A DNA stretch of 64,000 nucleotides from Eopsaltria australis (lineage: Eukaryota > Chordata > Aves > Passeriformes > Petroicidae), in NCBI GenBank assembly GCA_034509425.1, contig JAVTVJ010001160.1, forward strand, positions 124,001-188,000, in the 5' to 3' direction. The position numbers were made by a program, and so were the translations under genes. How positions within the stretch are numbered: the first letter of the stretch is position 1; every line of letters starts with the position of its first letter. The notes under the pieces are model-generated. The model had not been told where the DNA came from. It saw nothing but the letters and a program-made list of their open reading frames with translations, and searched no databases. This document shows, piece after piece, positions 1-12,511 of the stretch.

Positions 1-2513
1 TTCAGTTGGAATGTGATTCTCAGTTATCAAAGCATAAATATCCCATGTATATACTGGACCTGCATTCCTTTTGTAGGAAATAATGTTGCAATTCTGTTGC
101 AATGCAAGACCTCCTCGGAGAGGATTTCTGCACTGGCCCAAGGGAAGAGAGCTGCCTGCAGCCAAGCCCTGTTCGTGTTTGCTGTGTTCTATGGTTTGAT
201 AACCACGCTGTGATTTTGAGCATGTCTTTGTGTACCCTTTGGGACCTGACAGTGATTAGTCTGTCCATCCTGTCCTGTGTCTCTGAGTCATCAGGATTTA
301 CTCATTGTCTTTTGCCCTTTGCCTCTCAGCCACCTGACCTGCATGTCCTGAGAAGTTTCACATAGGTGCATTTATACACTCTTTAATAGAGTTTCAGAGT
401 ATTTTTTTTTAAATCAGAATAGTTTCAGTTGAAAAATATTTCCTAAGACTGGTGTCATGAAGTACAACAATATTTTAAATAGTGCATGGATTAAAGGAGA
501 AAATTAGGGGAGAATGAATGAGGATTTGTTAGGGGGTTTTAGTGGGTGTTTTTTAGGTTTTAGTTTTTCTTTGATGTTTTCTTTTTTTATGCATGATGCC
601 TAGCACGTCATGAACAGTATATGAACTCATGGATCCTTGCATTTTGAAAAAACAACCAACAGACAAATCCTAACAACTCTAAGTCAAAGCAAGCAAGGTA
701 CCAAAAGCAAGTAAATTATGTTCTGGTTGGTTGTGTATTGTTTTTTTAATATTTAAAATCTTACTTTCTATACCACTTCTTGTTTTCTTCATTCTCCGAT
801 AGGCTGGTGTAAATCAAAGGATGAAAATATAATTCAGTAAATAAGACAATAATTAATAAACACTATGCAAAAGTATAAGAGAGGTTATACCTTATCAATA
901 CATAAGGACTTCTTTCCTTCCAATAGATAGACAGCTTGTCTTTGCCATATAAATAACATCTGTCTATTACAGAGGAGCTATTAGTTCAAGGACTCAATTT
1001 TTACTATTCCATGAAGTTAAAATTATTTCCTTTAATTGAAAAGATTAGAGTGACTTTTCTTATCTGAATGCCTTCTGTAGAAAAGAACATCTGTAGATGC
1101 CTGAGCAGATTTTTTAAAAAGTTACTTCTTTTTTGGCTTCTTTACACCCAAGAAAATAATTCAATTCTGTTCTTCCAAGAAATTAAATTGCAGGGAGAGG
1201 TGAGGTATACCCAGCATTATGTAGAATTATTCTCACTGCAGAACACAATGTTTCACACAAATAATTCTATATGCATACAGTATTACTTGTGGGAGAACAA
1301 CTGCTTAAGTTTATGAGCTAATGAATCATTCAAATACAGACAATGAAAAAGAGACCAGTCTACATCAGTATTCCATGGTGTGCATATATATATATATATA
1401 TGTGTGCGTACATATATATATATATCCATTATATAGGTAGTAAAATATAGTTTCAATAGTAAATAATTCTTAAAATTGTGTGTTAAGCATAGCATGTCAA
1501 TTTACTGATGTAGATAATGAAAAATGTCAGTATGAAAAATTCTTTTTACTTATTAGCTTCAAATCATTTTCTTTAAACTACAGCACTTGATTCTAATGTA
1601 TGACGTGAAGGGAAATATGGCTTTGCCAATGACTGTTTAGCACTGTATTAGAAACTAAAGAAAACAGACTGTAATTCAGGACTCGTAATTTTGTGTTCTG
1701 GAAGTTGTAATACTAATGAGAGTAAATTGCTTCTGTAGAGGATACAATCAGTTTCAAATGTGGTCGGTTAGATTAAAAAGCCTGCTGGTTCTCAATACAC
1801 CTCTGTTATCCAATTTCCAGGGTTTGGTTTTGTTGTTGGTTTTGGTAGATTAGCAGCCATGTTTTCTACTTTGAAACAAAATATCTCCTTTACTGTTTTT
1901 TGAAGAGTCCGTAATAGATCATGAAACTGGTTAAACAGGACATGTAATGAAGTTGACTGCAAAATACAGAAAGATAACAAAACATAATTTAATTATTTAA
2001 AAATGTAGATCTAATTTATTTAAAAAATATAATCAGTTAAAGTGGGAGCTGAAATATCAAGTTAAGTAAAAAGAATAAATTTACTGCCCCTTTAAACAAT
2101 ATGATTGGTTCTCACTAATCTTATATTTGTTTGATTCTAGACTGACCTAAAGACAATGAATACATACTTGTGGAAAAGTAGTGCAAAATCAGATGATAAC
2201 TTCAGTGTAATTACCAGAGTAATAGAGGGAGAACAGATCTAATTGAAATTACTATTCTGTCATTAGTCTTTGAGTCTGCCCTACAAAAAGTTCATGACTC
2301 ATATATAGATGGATGTGTAAAATTATTTTTATAAATAAATTATATTGATACCAAGATGACATTTGCTATTTAAGTTTCTTTCAAGGTAATTCATCTCTTA
2401 AAGTTTAATCACACTTGTTGCAGTGATCTTTAGATAATTTGTAGATCAAATTTCTGACACTTCTGTACTTGCCAAGCCAAAAAATTAACATCACAATTTT
2501 GCTTTATTTGCAG
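1..2513 (+). other. ANKS1B: Intron of ANKS1B (3' part)
   Basis: AT-rich non-coding sequence ending in a pyrimidine tract and CAG acceptor at 2511-2513. It contains one (AT)n tract near 1383-1427. I see no mobile element or RNA gene; the short open frames here lack any recognisable domain. Confidence 0.8.
1383..1427. repeat. (AT)n microsatellite, interrupted
   Basis: Two alternating TA runs (about 1383-1402 and 1411-1425) flank a short TGTGTGCGTAC core, so the tract is nearly self-complementary. It is probably polymorphic and is intronic. Confidence 0.9.
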
Positions 2514-2594
2514 CATCTGGCGAGGACCAAACATAAATTGCACTGACAGTTCAGGTTACACTGCTTTGCATCATGCAGCTTTAAATGGACACAA
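2514..2594 (+). CDS. ANKS1B: ANKS1B exon, start of ankyrin repeats (81 nt)
   Basis: The exon is bounded by a TTTATTTGCAG acceptor ending at 2513 and a GTAAGT donor at 2595. Its first base completes a split codon and its last two bases (AA) begin one completed by the next exon, giving about 27 residues. The translation contains IWRGPNINC, then [16 protein letters not shown], the helix start of the first ankyrin repeat visible here (TALHHAA is the canonical TPLHxAA core). In ANKS1B this follows the first coding exon, whose end completes the leading Ser codon. Joining to 6281 restores Lys-Asp at the repeat's middle. Exon identity is firm, but its number depends on the unseen upstream exon. Confidence 0.93.
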
Positions 2595-5500
2595 GTAAGT
2601 GCCTCACATTTAGTTTTTATTTAGAATGGTATTTAACTGTGTAATGCAAGAAAATATAACATAGTTCTGAGATTTGTACCAAAAACTGGCAAAACATGAC
2701 TTATTAAAAGAGCCTTATTTCCAATGGGATATATTAATATAATATTTTTTGACACTGTCATCAATATTAATAAATAGTAATGACAAATGGGAAATGTAGT
2801 TTAAAAGCTATTGATTCTATACTGCTTCTTCCAAATTCTTGCTCGGTTTTAGGGAAATTTAACATTGTTACTGCTAGTCTTGGCTCTAGTGCTTTTTTTT
2901 TGCTGGGAAATTGCAGTAAAAATATTGTAGAATACTTTTGTGTGTGTGTACACATGTATAGAGTGTTAATGTTTCAGGAAGAAATTTTGCAAAATAAAGA
3001 ACAGTATAGATTAATCATTAGCAAAGCAAGAGTAACACGAAAAGAATATTTAGTAATTATACACTTGAAAGCAGGAAAAAAAGGGTATTTTCACTAAAGA
3101 AAATTTTGACATAAAACTTTGGTTAACTCCTTTGTGGGACATAAGGTATTGATCCAAACATGATTGAAATAAAGAGTGATTTGCTCAAATTTTAATGTGA
3201 TTTTGGACTGTCCATAAGATAACACTAATACATAATTATTATATGTTTAGTTAACTCATTGCACAATTTTTGCATCTTTCTATGGAAAAATTAAAACTTT
3301 AGGATATGTCTTTATTTGTATTCTAGAAAGGTGCCTATTTTCTTTAGGACAGATTAATCTTTTGATGAATATAGGATATTCTGTTTCTAAATAAATATAT
3401 GAAGTTAAAGTACTCTTGAACTAAATATTGTGCATTTTCCAAAGTTTCAGTTGTGTAGGAAGATTTAGAACCATCCATTAATATATCTTAACCTCCATGG
3501 AATTAGGTCTAAGTTCTTAATGGTCTATTAAACTCAGCATTTTTGTTCATGATTTATGGATTGTTTCTTGTGCTAATGCTGATTTTTGACTGACAAAACT
3601 CCAAGCATTGGCTTGCAAAGATTGCTGGTTTTAAATAGATGTAAACTGGGTTTAGTATGTTTAATACTGGCAATAAACCAATAGTTACCCATAAAGCTAA
3701 AAATATTGCTGTATAAATACTGAAGCTACCAGAGATTTCAAGTGAATCCTAGCAATATAAACTATAAAATCGCAAAACATACAAAAGACAAATGATGTTT
3801 TCAGGGACAGTGTTGACCAAACTTTTGCCAAGGTCAGGGGGGACTTAAAAATATGGACTTATGTACAGCAGCAGATATAACTGCAGCCTTTGAAAAGTCC
3901 ATTGTTGGCTGCTCCGACCCCTTACACTCAGAGCAGGATAAGTAGCATTATCTGACATCAATTATGCCTTGTTATATTAAAGTAAACTGAAATACACCAT
4001 GAGGTATTTTGTGATAAATCATGAGGGTTTCAGGACCTGTTATCCAAGCCATTATACTGACCCTGCTGCAATGGAAGCACGGCCAGCAAGTGAATTGGAC
4101 AGTCACCTGGTGGTTCTAATTTTGTTAGTCATCACAAAAAACAAATAAATTACTTTACACTCTATTTGAGTTTTCAAACTTGATACTCAAAATCAAAACA
4201 GCATACAATTGTTTGATACAAGAATCTTCCCATTTAGGAGAAGTTCCTGTCCTTTAAAAACTGCTGGGATTTTAATTTTTCCCACTTTAAACTAGGTTGA
4301 ACTGGAGAGATTTCAAAGTTTTTCAGGAAAAGTCAGAACATAAGACTTAATGACCCAACCAAGAATTTGTGGCTGGGATACTTGTTGGACACCACTGTTC
4401 AAATCCTTGCTTCATCACTGTATGTGATTAATTCCCTCCTCCTTGGTTATTCTGGGATAGTTTTCTTTCCTTGGGAAACTGTTCTGCTTTATATAAGTAA
4501 TTAAATCATATCTGGGGCAGGCACTGGAATCTCAGTCTCCCTAAGTAATTTCACTTAGCCCAGAAATGTTACTGGGCTAAGGACTTTGAGTGTTCTCCTC
4601 TCTGAAATGTATTTGTGCAAAATGAAAAAGTTCTGCCAAAGCACTAAAAAAGACTCATCCTAGATAAGTGTGATGGATCAGGGCGTTTTTGAAGGATGAA
4701 GGAGATGCATGTTCTATTTTGTAGCTTGAATCTTGCAATAGACTCTTCCCAACAATTCCTGTATGTTGTTATCTATAGATTTCATCTGTGGAGGGCTTCT
4801 TAATGATTTTCTTCCACTTAGTTCAATTTATGCTTCCTTTATTTGGTGTTCTTTTCAAAGGAACTGCTGTGTATCTCTAGCTCTCATTGGACCATTTACT
4901 GCAAAACCAACTATTATTTTATGAGAAGTCTCTCAAACCTTATGTGTGCTAAAAAGTTTCCCTCAGGAGTCACTTTTCTACAACTTTTTGTGTAGCAGAA
5001 GCCTTTCTGTAGTGGAGCTGCTCTTTCTTGGTTGTTCTTATGGTATTTGACCTTGTCAGGAGTATCCAAAATCCAGCTTAAATTCTCCTCAAAGCTTAGA
5101 TGTGATGACTCCAGCATCTTTTGAAGTTAACTGGGAGTTTCTTTTGACCTGGATATATTCCATCATAACTCACCATATCTTTCTTTCAATAGGCAATTAA
5201 ATAAGGTTCCATCAAGGTTGGAAGAATAATTGCCGTAGATTTATCTTGTGTCTTAATTTCTAGTAAAGGGTTTCATTTTCAGTCATAACACAGGCTACAG
5301 TGAGCTACCTCCCCTCACTGATTTTTTGAGCCAAATCGGTAAGTCAGTGTTTCCATATTTGTGAAAAGTGTGCATAGAACTGCCCACACTGGATCATAGA
5401 TCCGCTTAGCTTAATAACTAATGAGGCCTGACTGTGTCAAGCTATGAGACGACAAATGCAGCAATAAGACAGAATTTATTTATTTTCTGACATACTTGGT

Positions 5501-6280
5501 AACGTTATACCACACAGCTGATTTTTATGTTTAGCGTTTCAAGTTCAGTACAGGAGACTGCTTAAAAATTCGGGATGCAATATACCAACTTATGCTAATC
5601 TTTCACTTAATGTATGATAAGCCACACCAAAAGTACCAAAAGGAATATAAAGATAATTAAAATGGTAATACATGACTTTCCCCCTCACAGCTAAAAGGCA
5701 GCTGAATGTGGGAAATGAAAATAGAAGCACTTATTTCATAGAAGTTATACATAGAAGTTATTTCCTATATCTAGCTAGATCATCATTAAATTGTTTCCTA
5801 ACTCTCTTTGAGATAATGCCTTAAAGAAGAGGAAAAACTATTACTTAAGCCTTACTGTAAGATATGTTTCCAAAAAACCATCCTCTTGCCATCCTGCCTC
5901 CAGAATTCAGCAGTGATGGGGACAATAGTACTTCTCTGCCTGTAGTGCCTTGAGGGACATGAACATAGTCTGGATGGGCAAATTCTAAAAATGATTCTGT
6001 GGCCAGGTGATCCTATTGAAACAAACAGATTCAGAGATGATGATAATATTGTTGATGGTTTTCAAAACAAGTAAGAATCATTACAAATTTTGTCTGTTTT
6101 ACGATCCATTTAATTTTCAGAAATTATTGGTCTTCACTTTTTGTAGCTGTTTCACTTGAAATACAGGTTTGGGTTTTTTTCTGTTTTCCAGGATAAAAAT
6201 ATTGGTAATATGTATGTTCATGTAAAAACGTAATAAAATTAGCTTCCTGTCGATTTTTAGATTTACCTCCTGTTTTCCAG
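2595..6280 (+). other. ANKS1B: ANKS1B intron, 3.7 kb, no recognised element
   Basis: Bounded by the GTAAGT donor at 2595 and a TTTTCCAG acceptor ending at 6280. The sequence is AT-rich throughout. I recognise no LTR, LINE or SINE and no RNA gene. Short open frames near 2780-3097 and 4914-5117 have no homology I can name and sit in typical intron composition. Confidence 0.8.
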
Positions 6281-6437
6281 GGATATAGTTCTCAAATTAC
6301 TTCAGTATGAAGCATCAACTAATGTAGCAGATAATAAAGGTTACTTTCCTATTCACTTGGCTGCTTGGAGAGGAGATGTAGATATTGTGAAGATTCTCAT
6401 CCATCATGGACCATCACACTCCAGAGTGAATGAACAG
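6281..6437 (+). CDS. ANKS1B: ANKS1B exon, ankyrin repeats continued (157 nt)
   Basis: Acceptor TGTTTTCCAG ends at 6280 and donor GTGAAA starts at 6438. One leading base completes the split Lys codon, then 52 codons follow and the exon ends in phase 0 after Gln. It encodes the second helix of the previous repeat ([11 protein letters not shown]), the loop STNVADNKG, a full repeat with core [20 protein letters not shown], then [12 protein letters not shown]. The divergence from mammalian ANKS1B that I recall is limited to conservative changes such as Lys to Arg after AAW. These repeats are a protein-interaction surface; no catalytic residues are expected. Confidence 0.95.
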
Positions 6438-6880
6438 GTGAAATGATAAAAAAAAAAAAAAATGTACATCATCAGAAAAAAACCAGCAGATATTCTTTAG
6501 GTCTGACCAATTTATAGACAAGTTAAAAATAGTCTGTTTTCCATTCTTTCAGTAATTTCTTCTCCAAGATTGATAAAATCTTCCATTATAAGCATACCAG
6601 ATACCTTTCTTCTGGATGGGCACTGACCTAAAGAATATTAAATTTTAAAAGTATGGAAAAACCTTCTGTTTGTTTTGGAAAAATCACATGAAGATATACT
6701 TGATGCATCTTTTCTGTATGGTTGTAAATTTGCACAAACTGTGTATTTTTACTATAGTGGATATTAAGTTCCTGAAAATCTTTGAGATAAATTAATATCC
6801 TTGGTATATGTTAAGAGTACTGTAAATTATCAGATATGCAGAGGTAAATGATGAACCAGATGGACTGCATGTATGCACAG

Positions 6881-7797
6881 TGTCCTGGTTTGAAGGACAG
6901 GTGTCTGTTAAGGAAGGCAGGAGCCTCCCTTGGAATGGGAAACTGTAACCCCTCTCCCTCCGAATTATTATAAATTTGAAATCAAGAGGCTCTCAGGCAA
7001 AGATATGAGAATAGGAATAACAGTTCTTTACTACTATCTAAAACAAGGATAACAAATAACAACAACTATAACGTTGACCAACAACAGAACCAGAAACCCA
7101 GTGGCAGCCTGCTCGGCTTCAGGCACCTTTTCCCTTTGGTTGGTTCCAGTCACAGCCTGGGGGCGCTCTGGTGTGGGGATTCCAGTGGCTGCAGGCGCTC
7201 TGGGTGTGATGATTCCCAGTGGCTGCAGGGGTGCTCGGCGTGAGCTCAGGTAGCACACGGCAAATGGCGACCTGAAGCACGGAGGGATGGAGGAGAGCCC
7301 TTGCTCCACAGACCCTCGGGAGGGGCAGCTGGTGTCGGTGCTACAGCAGGATCCCCGGACACAGGGAGCTGGGACGGTAAGGGGTCTCCACGTGCAGGGA
7401 AAAACCCCGCTACAATGTAGCGGAGAAAACTCAGAGCGGGCTGGTGGCAGGCATGTTGGCTCCGGATGGGGCAGAGGGCAGAGACTCACAGCAGACAGAC
7501 CGGCAGCTCCGCGCTGGCTTCTCAGGGGGCCGTGGGTTCAGCAGACAGCAGCTCTGACCGTCCCACTCCAAGGGTCCCGAGCAAGAGAGCGTGACCTCCC
7601 CCCTGCCCTTGCTTTTCAGTCTCTCCAAATCTCGCGTTGCCAGGCTCTGCTTCTATGAGGGGCAATTTTGCCCCACCCTGCCAAGGAGAAAGGCTCTAGC
7701 CTTGTGCTTTGTTTCTCTTAAGTACCCAGTCATTTGTGTCTTAGCAACCCATGGGAGAAAAATTCCTGAGGAAAAGAACTAGATCCAACCTTCAACA
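6881..7797 (-). mobile_element. Solo LTR, family 1, copy 1
   Basis: On the + strand it begins TGTCCTGGTTTG and ends CCTTCAACA, so the termini are TG...CA. The flanks are CACAG before and CACGG after, a 5-bp TSD with one mismatch. It matches 19532-20426 over nearly its whole length by eye. The minus orientation is inferred from an AGTAAAG poly(A)-like signal (complement of positions around 7030) roughly 150 bp from the minus-strand 3' end and a weak TTAAGAG TATA-like box near the 5' end. The centre is GC-rich and CpG-containing. This copy has an extra partial duplication of a GGCTGCAGG-containing segment (about 7155-7230) that is single in the other copy. The 5-bp TSD fits avian ERVL-like (class III) elements. 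There is no internal retroviral sequence. Confidence 0.82.
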
Positions 7798-10700
7798 CAC
7801 GGGCAGTCGAAAGGACACACAAAAAGAAAAAGACCAAGAAAAGAATATGAGAGTATTACAGTGTGCAAGGGCAGTATAAGAAGGGCAGTATAAGCATGTT
7901 GCATTCAGCTGTCAAACATATGGTAGACTTTCTGTTTTTATTCTGTATACTCTTACATGGTCCATTCATAGGATCAGTATTTAGAAATAGAAGATGATTA
8001 AAATTTGACACCATCTAGTCTGAGCTGTTTAAGAACTGGAAGTAGGCTGTGAAATGCAGATAGCAACCATTAAGCAATTGAATTTGCCAGGATAGTCAGA
8101 GTTGCTGGAATGTGAAGGTGAGAGCTCCTGATTCAGACCTGAGCTGTAATGTCTGCATTGCCTGTATGTGCACCATTTGGTTCCACAGAGGTCTGATCAG
8201 TGTAATCACAGGAGCCAACAGGGCTATTCAGGTGACTAAAAGGAGGATTCAAGTGTCCAGACACAGAAATGCAATACCTTCTAAGGGCCTGCAGTAACTG
8301 AGACGTCTGCATGGGCCTGAGAGTATGACAGAGGGTGCTCAGAATTTCCAGGTCCTTATGGAGCGGGTGGTGAAGTCCAGGTACAGTACCAGCTGGCATC
8401 CCACAGCACCTCAAATGGCAAAGTGCAATCTAACAAATTAATTGTTCTCTCAGTGCCTACATTAGTGTGGACAGAAGGCAAACTGTGAGAAGCTAAGAAA
8501 TGGGAGACCTAGATTGCAAAAACTTAACCAGTGTGAGATGCCATGCCTTGAGCAATCTATTTGATATCTGAGGTTATACACCTAGCCATTGGAATCCATA
8601 CAATAACTAGGATATGAATATCAAGTATTAGTGCAGGAAATACAGGAAAATAATGTAATAAAATATGGCTATGTGACAGTCTTCTGGGAAATCCTGTAAT
8701 ACTCTGACACATTCAAGAAAAAAAACAAAACTCAAAGTTTGTCATTCTGTGATTTCTGTTTCAGATTAACATAATTCTCCAACTTTCTCATTCTCATCAG
8801 CTGTTTTATGTAGGATGAAACCAGTTGAACTGTAAGATTACCTTTTGTCAAGGAGAGTTTTTTCCAGTTTTATTTATGCAATAAAACAAAAAGCAACTAT
8901 TGGATTGTGTGTCATGCATTTGCTTGAAGTCATTACATATATTCTACTGACAGAATACTGGAAGCTGTGTAGGAACTTCAGAGAGGGCGAGAGTGAAAAA
9001 GATATTTCAGTGAGATCAGAAAGAGAAATGTAAATTCAAACCTACTTCTCCCCAATCCCACATATACCTCCAGACTTCTAGAATATTCTCAAACTTGATT
9101 AGGTGTTCTGTATCTGGTTTGATCACTGGAGCAAATAACCAGGGATACATCTGATACTTCTATACCCCACTAACTCAAAAAAGGTCCTCAGATGTCCTCC
9201 CATGTATGCATTTAACCCAAAAACCTTATAACAGAAAACGTGTGAGCAATCCTCCCAAGAAATGCTACATCTTACGTCTTTTAAGGGAATCTTGATCATA
9301 TTAAACTTTGAAGTTAAACTCAAGCATACAGAGTTTTTCTGAACTTGTCAATTCCTTGATGTTCCACTCTAGACAATGGCCAGGTTTAGTATGTGGACTG
9401 CTTTGCTGGCACCTACTTTCCCCTGCTAATTAGCACTCTACGCAGGAGAATATTCTCTGTATCACAGAGAGAGGGAAATGTCATGTTGTTATAGAGCCAC
9501 CTCCACCCATGTATCCTCAAATAACACCTGAGAGGCATCCTCACCCTAACACCTGTTGTACATTCTTATGAGCCTGTAGGATTCTGAGGCTTTTGCTTAT
9601 TTGCAGATAGGCTCTCTAAGGCAGGTGACTCCTCAAAGCTCTCATAACTTCTCTCAGATCTCTGGAGCTGAAGCTGTGGCTTGTAAGAAATCCTGAACTA
9701 TTTTCCTTCCTTCCTTTTTCTTCTGAGAGCTGGAGACAAGGACAGCCATTTTTCATGACACTTTTTCACCACAGCAAAAAGTGTACTTAAGTCAGAATTT
9801 TTTCCGTTTTTGTTGTGTGTGTGGTTTTTTTTAAGCATCACATTAAGATGTAATTGTTTTGATTTTAAGAAAATAATTCTGTTCACAATTTAAAAATTAT
9901 TGCAACTAATTTGTAATACATTTTTGTTTTTATCTATCTTATTGAAATTCTATGTGAAATAAATGCTTCTAAAAACTTATGTGAAAGCATTGAATGACTG
10001 AACAAAGAATTAAATGACAAGTTCATGATGCATAAATGAAATAATGGATTTTATATGGTATATTGTAAATTGATCGAACTGCATTCTACACTTTCAAAAT
10101 GCATTGAAGTAGCATCACAGTATCATATCCAACCATATCCAGCATCTAAAGCTCTGAATGTCCCCTGCTGTTCCTATTACATAAAATTGGAACAAACCGT
10201 AAAGAGACAGTTAAATGGCAATTACATTATGGGGGTGGCGGAATGTAGACTGGCAACTCTACATGCAGAAAATGGTTACAGCATAACAATTATGTAAGAA
10301 GAATTCTATCACTGTTTGATGTAGGAGTCTTAGTTGACAAGTATGGTGTATGTTTTAAATAAAAAAATATGGTGACATTGCAAAAATGTGTTTAACTTCA
10401 TTGATGAAGATTTAAAATTACGTAAATTATAAACTGAATTAAGATAGTATAAGATCAAGATTTGTTAATTGATAATACAAAATAAAATAAAAAGGTGTGC
10501 TGTTAACAGTCAAACTACTTAAATGTTTATTTATGTAAGGATGTGGATAGCTAAAATATTTATTGTGGCAACTTTCATCATAATATTGCATAATCGATAA
10601 CAAATCCTAATCTATGAAAAAATGGTTAATAAATAACGGCCACATTCAGGTCTATATGTAGTGTTTGGGTTTTTTGCAGGAAAAAATGTGAATAACATCA

Positions 10701-12511
10701 GGGATAAATATAAATATGTATTAATAAATATGAATAAAATATATTCCAATTTTATAGAGATTATATATATATATATACACAGAATATGAATAGTGAAAAA
10801 TGTACAGGAAAAAATGTGAACACTTCTGAAATTTTTATGGATTCAGTGTGCTGTAGAATTTGTCTGTGCATCAAATTGTAATTGCCACAAAACCCACTCA
10901 CATTTCTTTAAAACTATTCAACAATTCTTCTGAAATGTGAAGAAGAGTTCAGGCTGCATTCATATGATGTAAACACCTACATCTTAACATATTTGCTAAC
11001 TTCTCCAAATCATCCAAATGAAACCCAGACATTATATGCTTCTCTCAGTGACACCTCAGGGACTTCCAGAAATTCAATTCAGTTCCAAAATAGCCTGCAA
11101 GCACAATATTTTTCAAATTCTGCATTTGATTTTACCGCTCAACTAATTTGAGACTAGTGGATGAATTTCAGAGTTTCCCTTGTAACTCTTACTATACTTT
11201 CTTTAGAAGAAAAAAAAGTGCACACACAATCTTTTTAAGCCAATTGCAATAATAAATTGGAAAACAAAATTTCAAAGTAGTCAACCAAATTACATTACTT
11301 TTTTTACAGTGTTTACATAAGAAAAAGTGAATTTCAGTGGGAAGTCTGTAGATTTGGTTTTAATTCACACTGAGTAATTTGCAGACAAACTTCCTTTATT
11401 TTTTCAGAATTTTTAACTTCTTGGTGGAACTTCTCAGGAAACTGTCTTCCTGATTTAATACGTAAAGTAAGACCATCCTGAGGTCATTCCTTTCTCTGTC
11501 TTGCATATATTTTTGCACTCCTTTTTTCTCTATTTAAGTATTTAGTTATTAAATTAATTTAATATATTTTTGTATAAATATATTATTTTTGTATTGTTTT
11601 ACCTCCAGTTTACCACTTTTGAATATATTCAGCGTATAGATAGATGTTTCCAAAATCTCCCATTGTTCCATCATTTTTTAATTTAAACTTAAATTCTCAT
11701 TTCATGACTAAGAAAACAGAAAAAAGATTTTCATAACAAATGTCTTGTTCAGTTACTTCACATTGGGATTATGTGACAAAGAAATGGCTCAGTGATTTTG
11801 GAAGTCTCCTTTTTCAAGTTCAGCATCAAAACACTTGGATAAAACAAGGACTTAAGCATTCTTTGGAAAGATCTATTAAATCACTACTTGAGTCATTATT
11901 GCTTGTACAGTACTTGCATGGACTTCAGGAGATTTAAAACTTGCTTGGCAAAAATACAGGACTACACAACTATGCAATAAATGTCCTATATTTACCCACA
12001 GTTTAATAGTGGCTTCACAAGGGCTTATATAATATTCATTATAGCCATTCATTCTCTTAATACTTCCTATACTTCTTCACTATCAGACTGCCAAGCTACG
12101 TTAACTGTCTCTATAATGTATTTGCTAATCTGCCCGCTAATGAATAGCCTTCAATATATGTTGTACATTTTGCAGTGGCAAACATCCTTAGCAGCTAAAT
12201 GATGTAGCACAGCCTGCAATACTGATGAGATGCAGGGCTGTGGAGGGACAATTCAGTTTGCAGCCACACCAGCCTGAGTCCTGGCTGTATGTGGAAGAGA
12301 TTCAGAGAAAGGCTACAAAAAGTCAGGATCATGCCCATGAAAAGACACGAGACAAATAATGAAGAAAATTTTTAAAAGGTTAAAAGCTGAAACACAGAAT
12401 GCCTTCCTTATTTCTGAACGAGGTCCTTTGGACCATAAGAGTAACAACTTGCTAAAAATATTATTATGAATATTAGAGACATTTTCAATACTATGTTTCC
12501 ATAATATTGGT

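Noticed and set aside
12217..12345. Possible CR1 interior fragment
   Set aside because: Only a short phrase (CAGAGAAAGGCTACAAAAAG) resembles CR1; the surrounding sequence does not continue the match.
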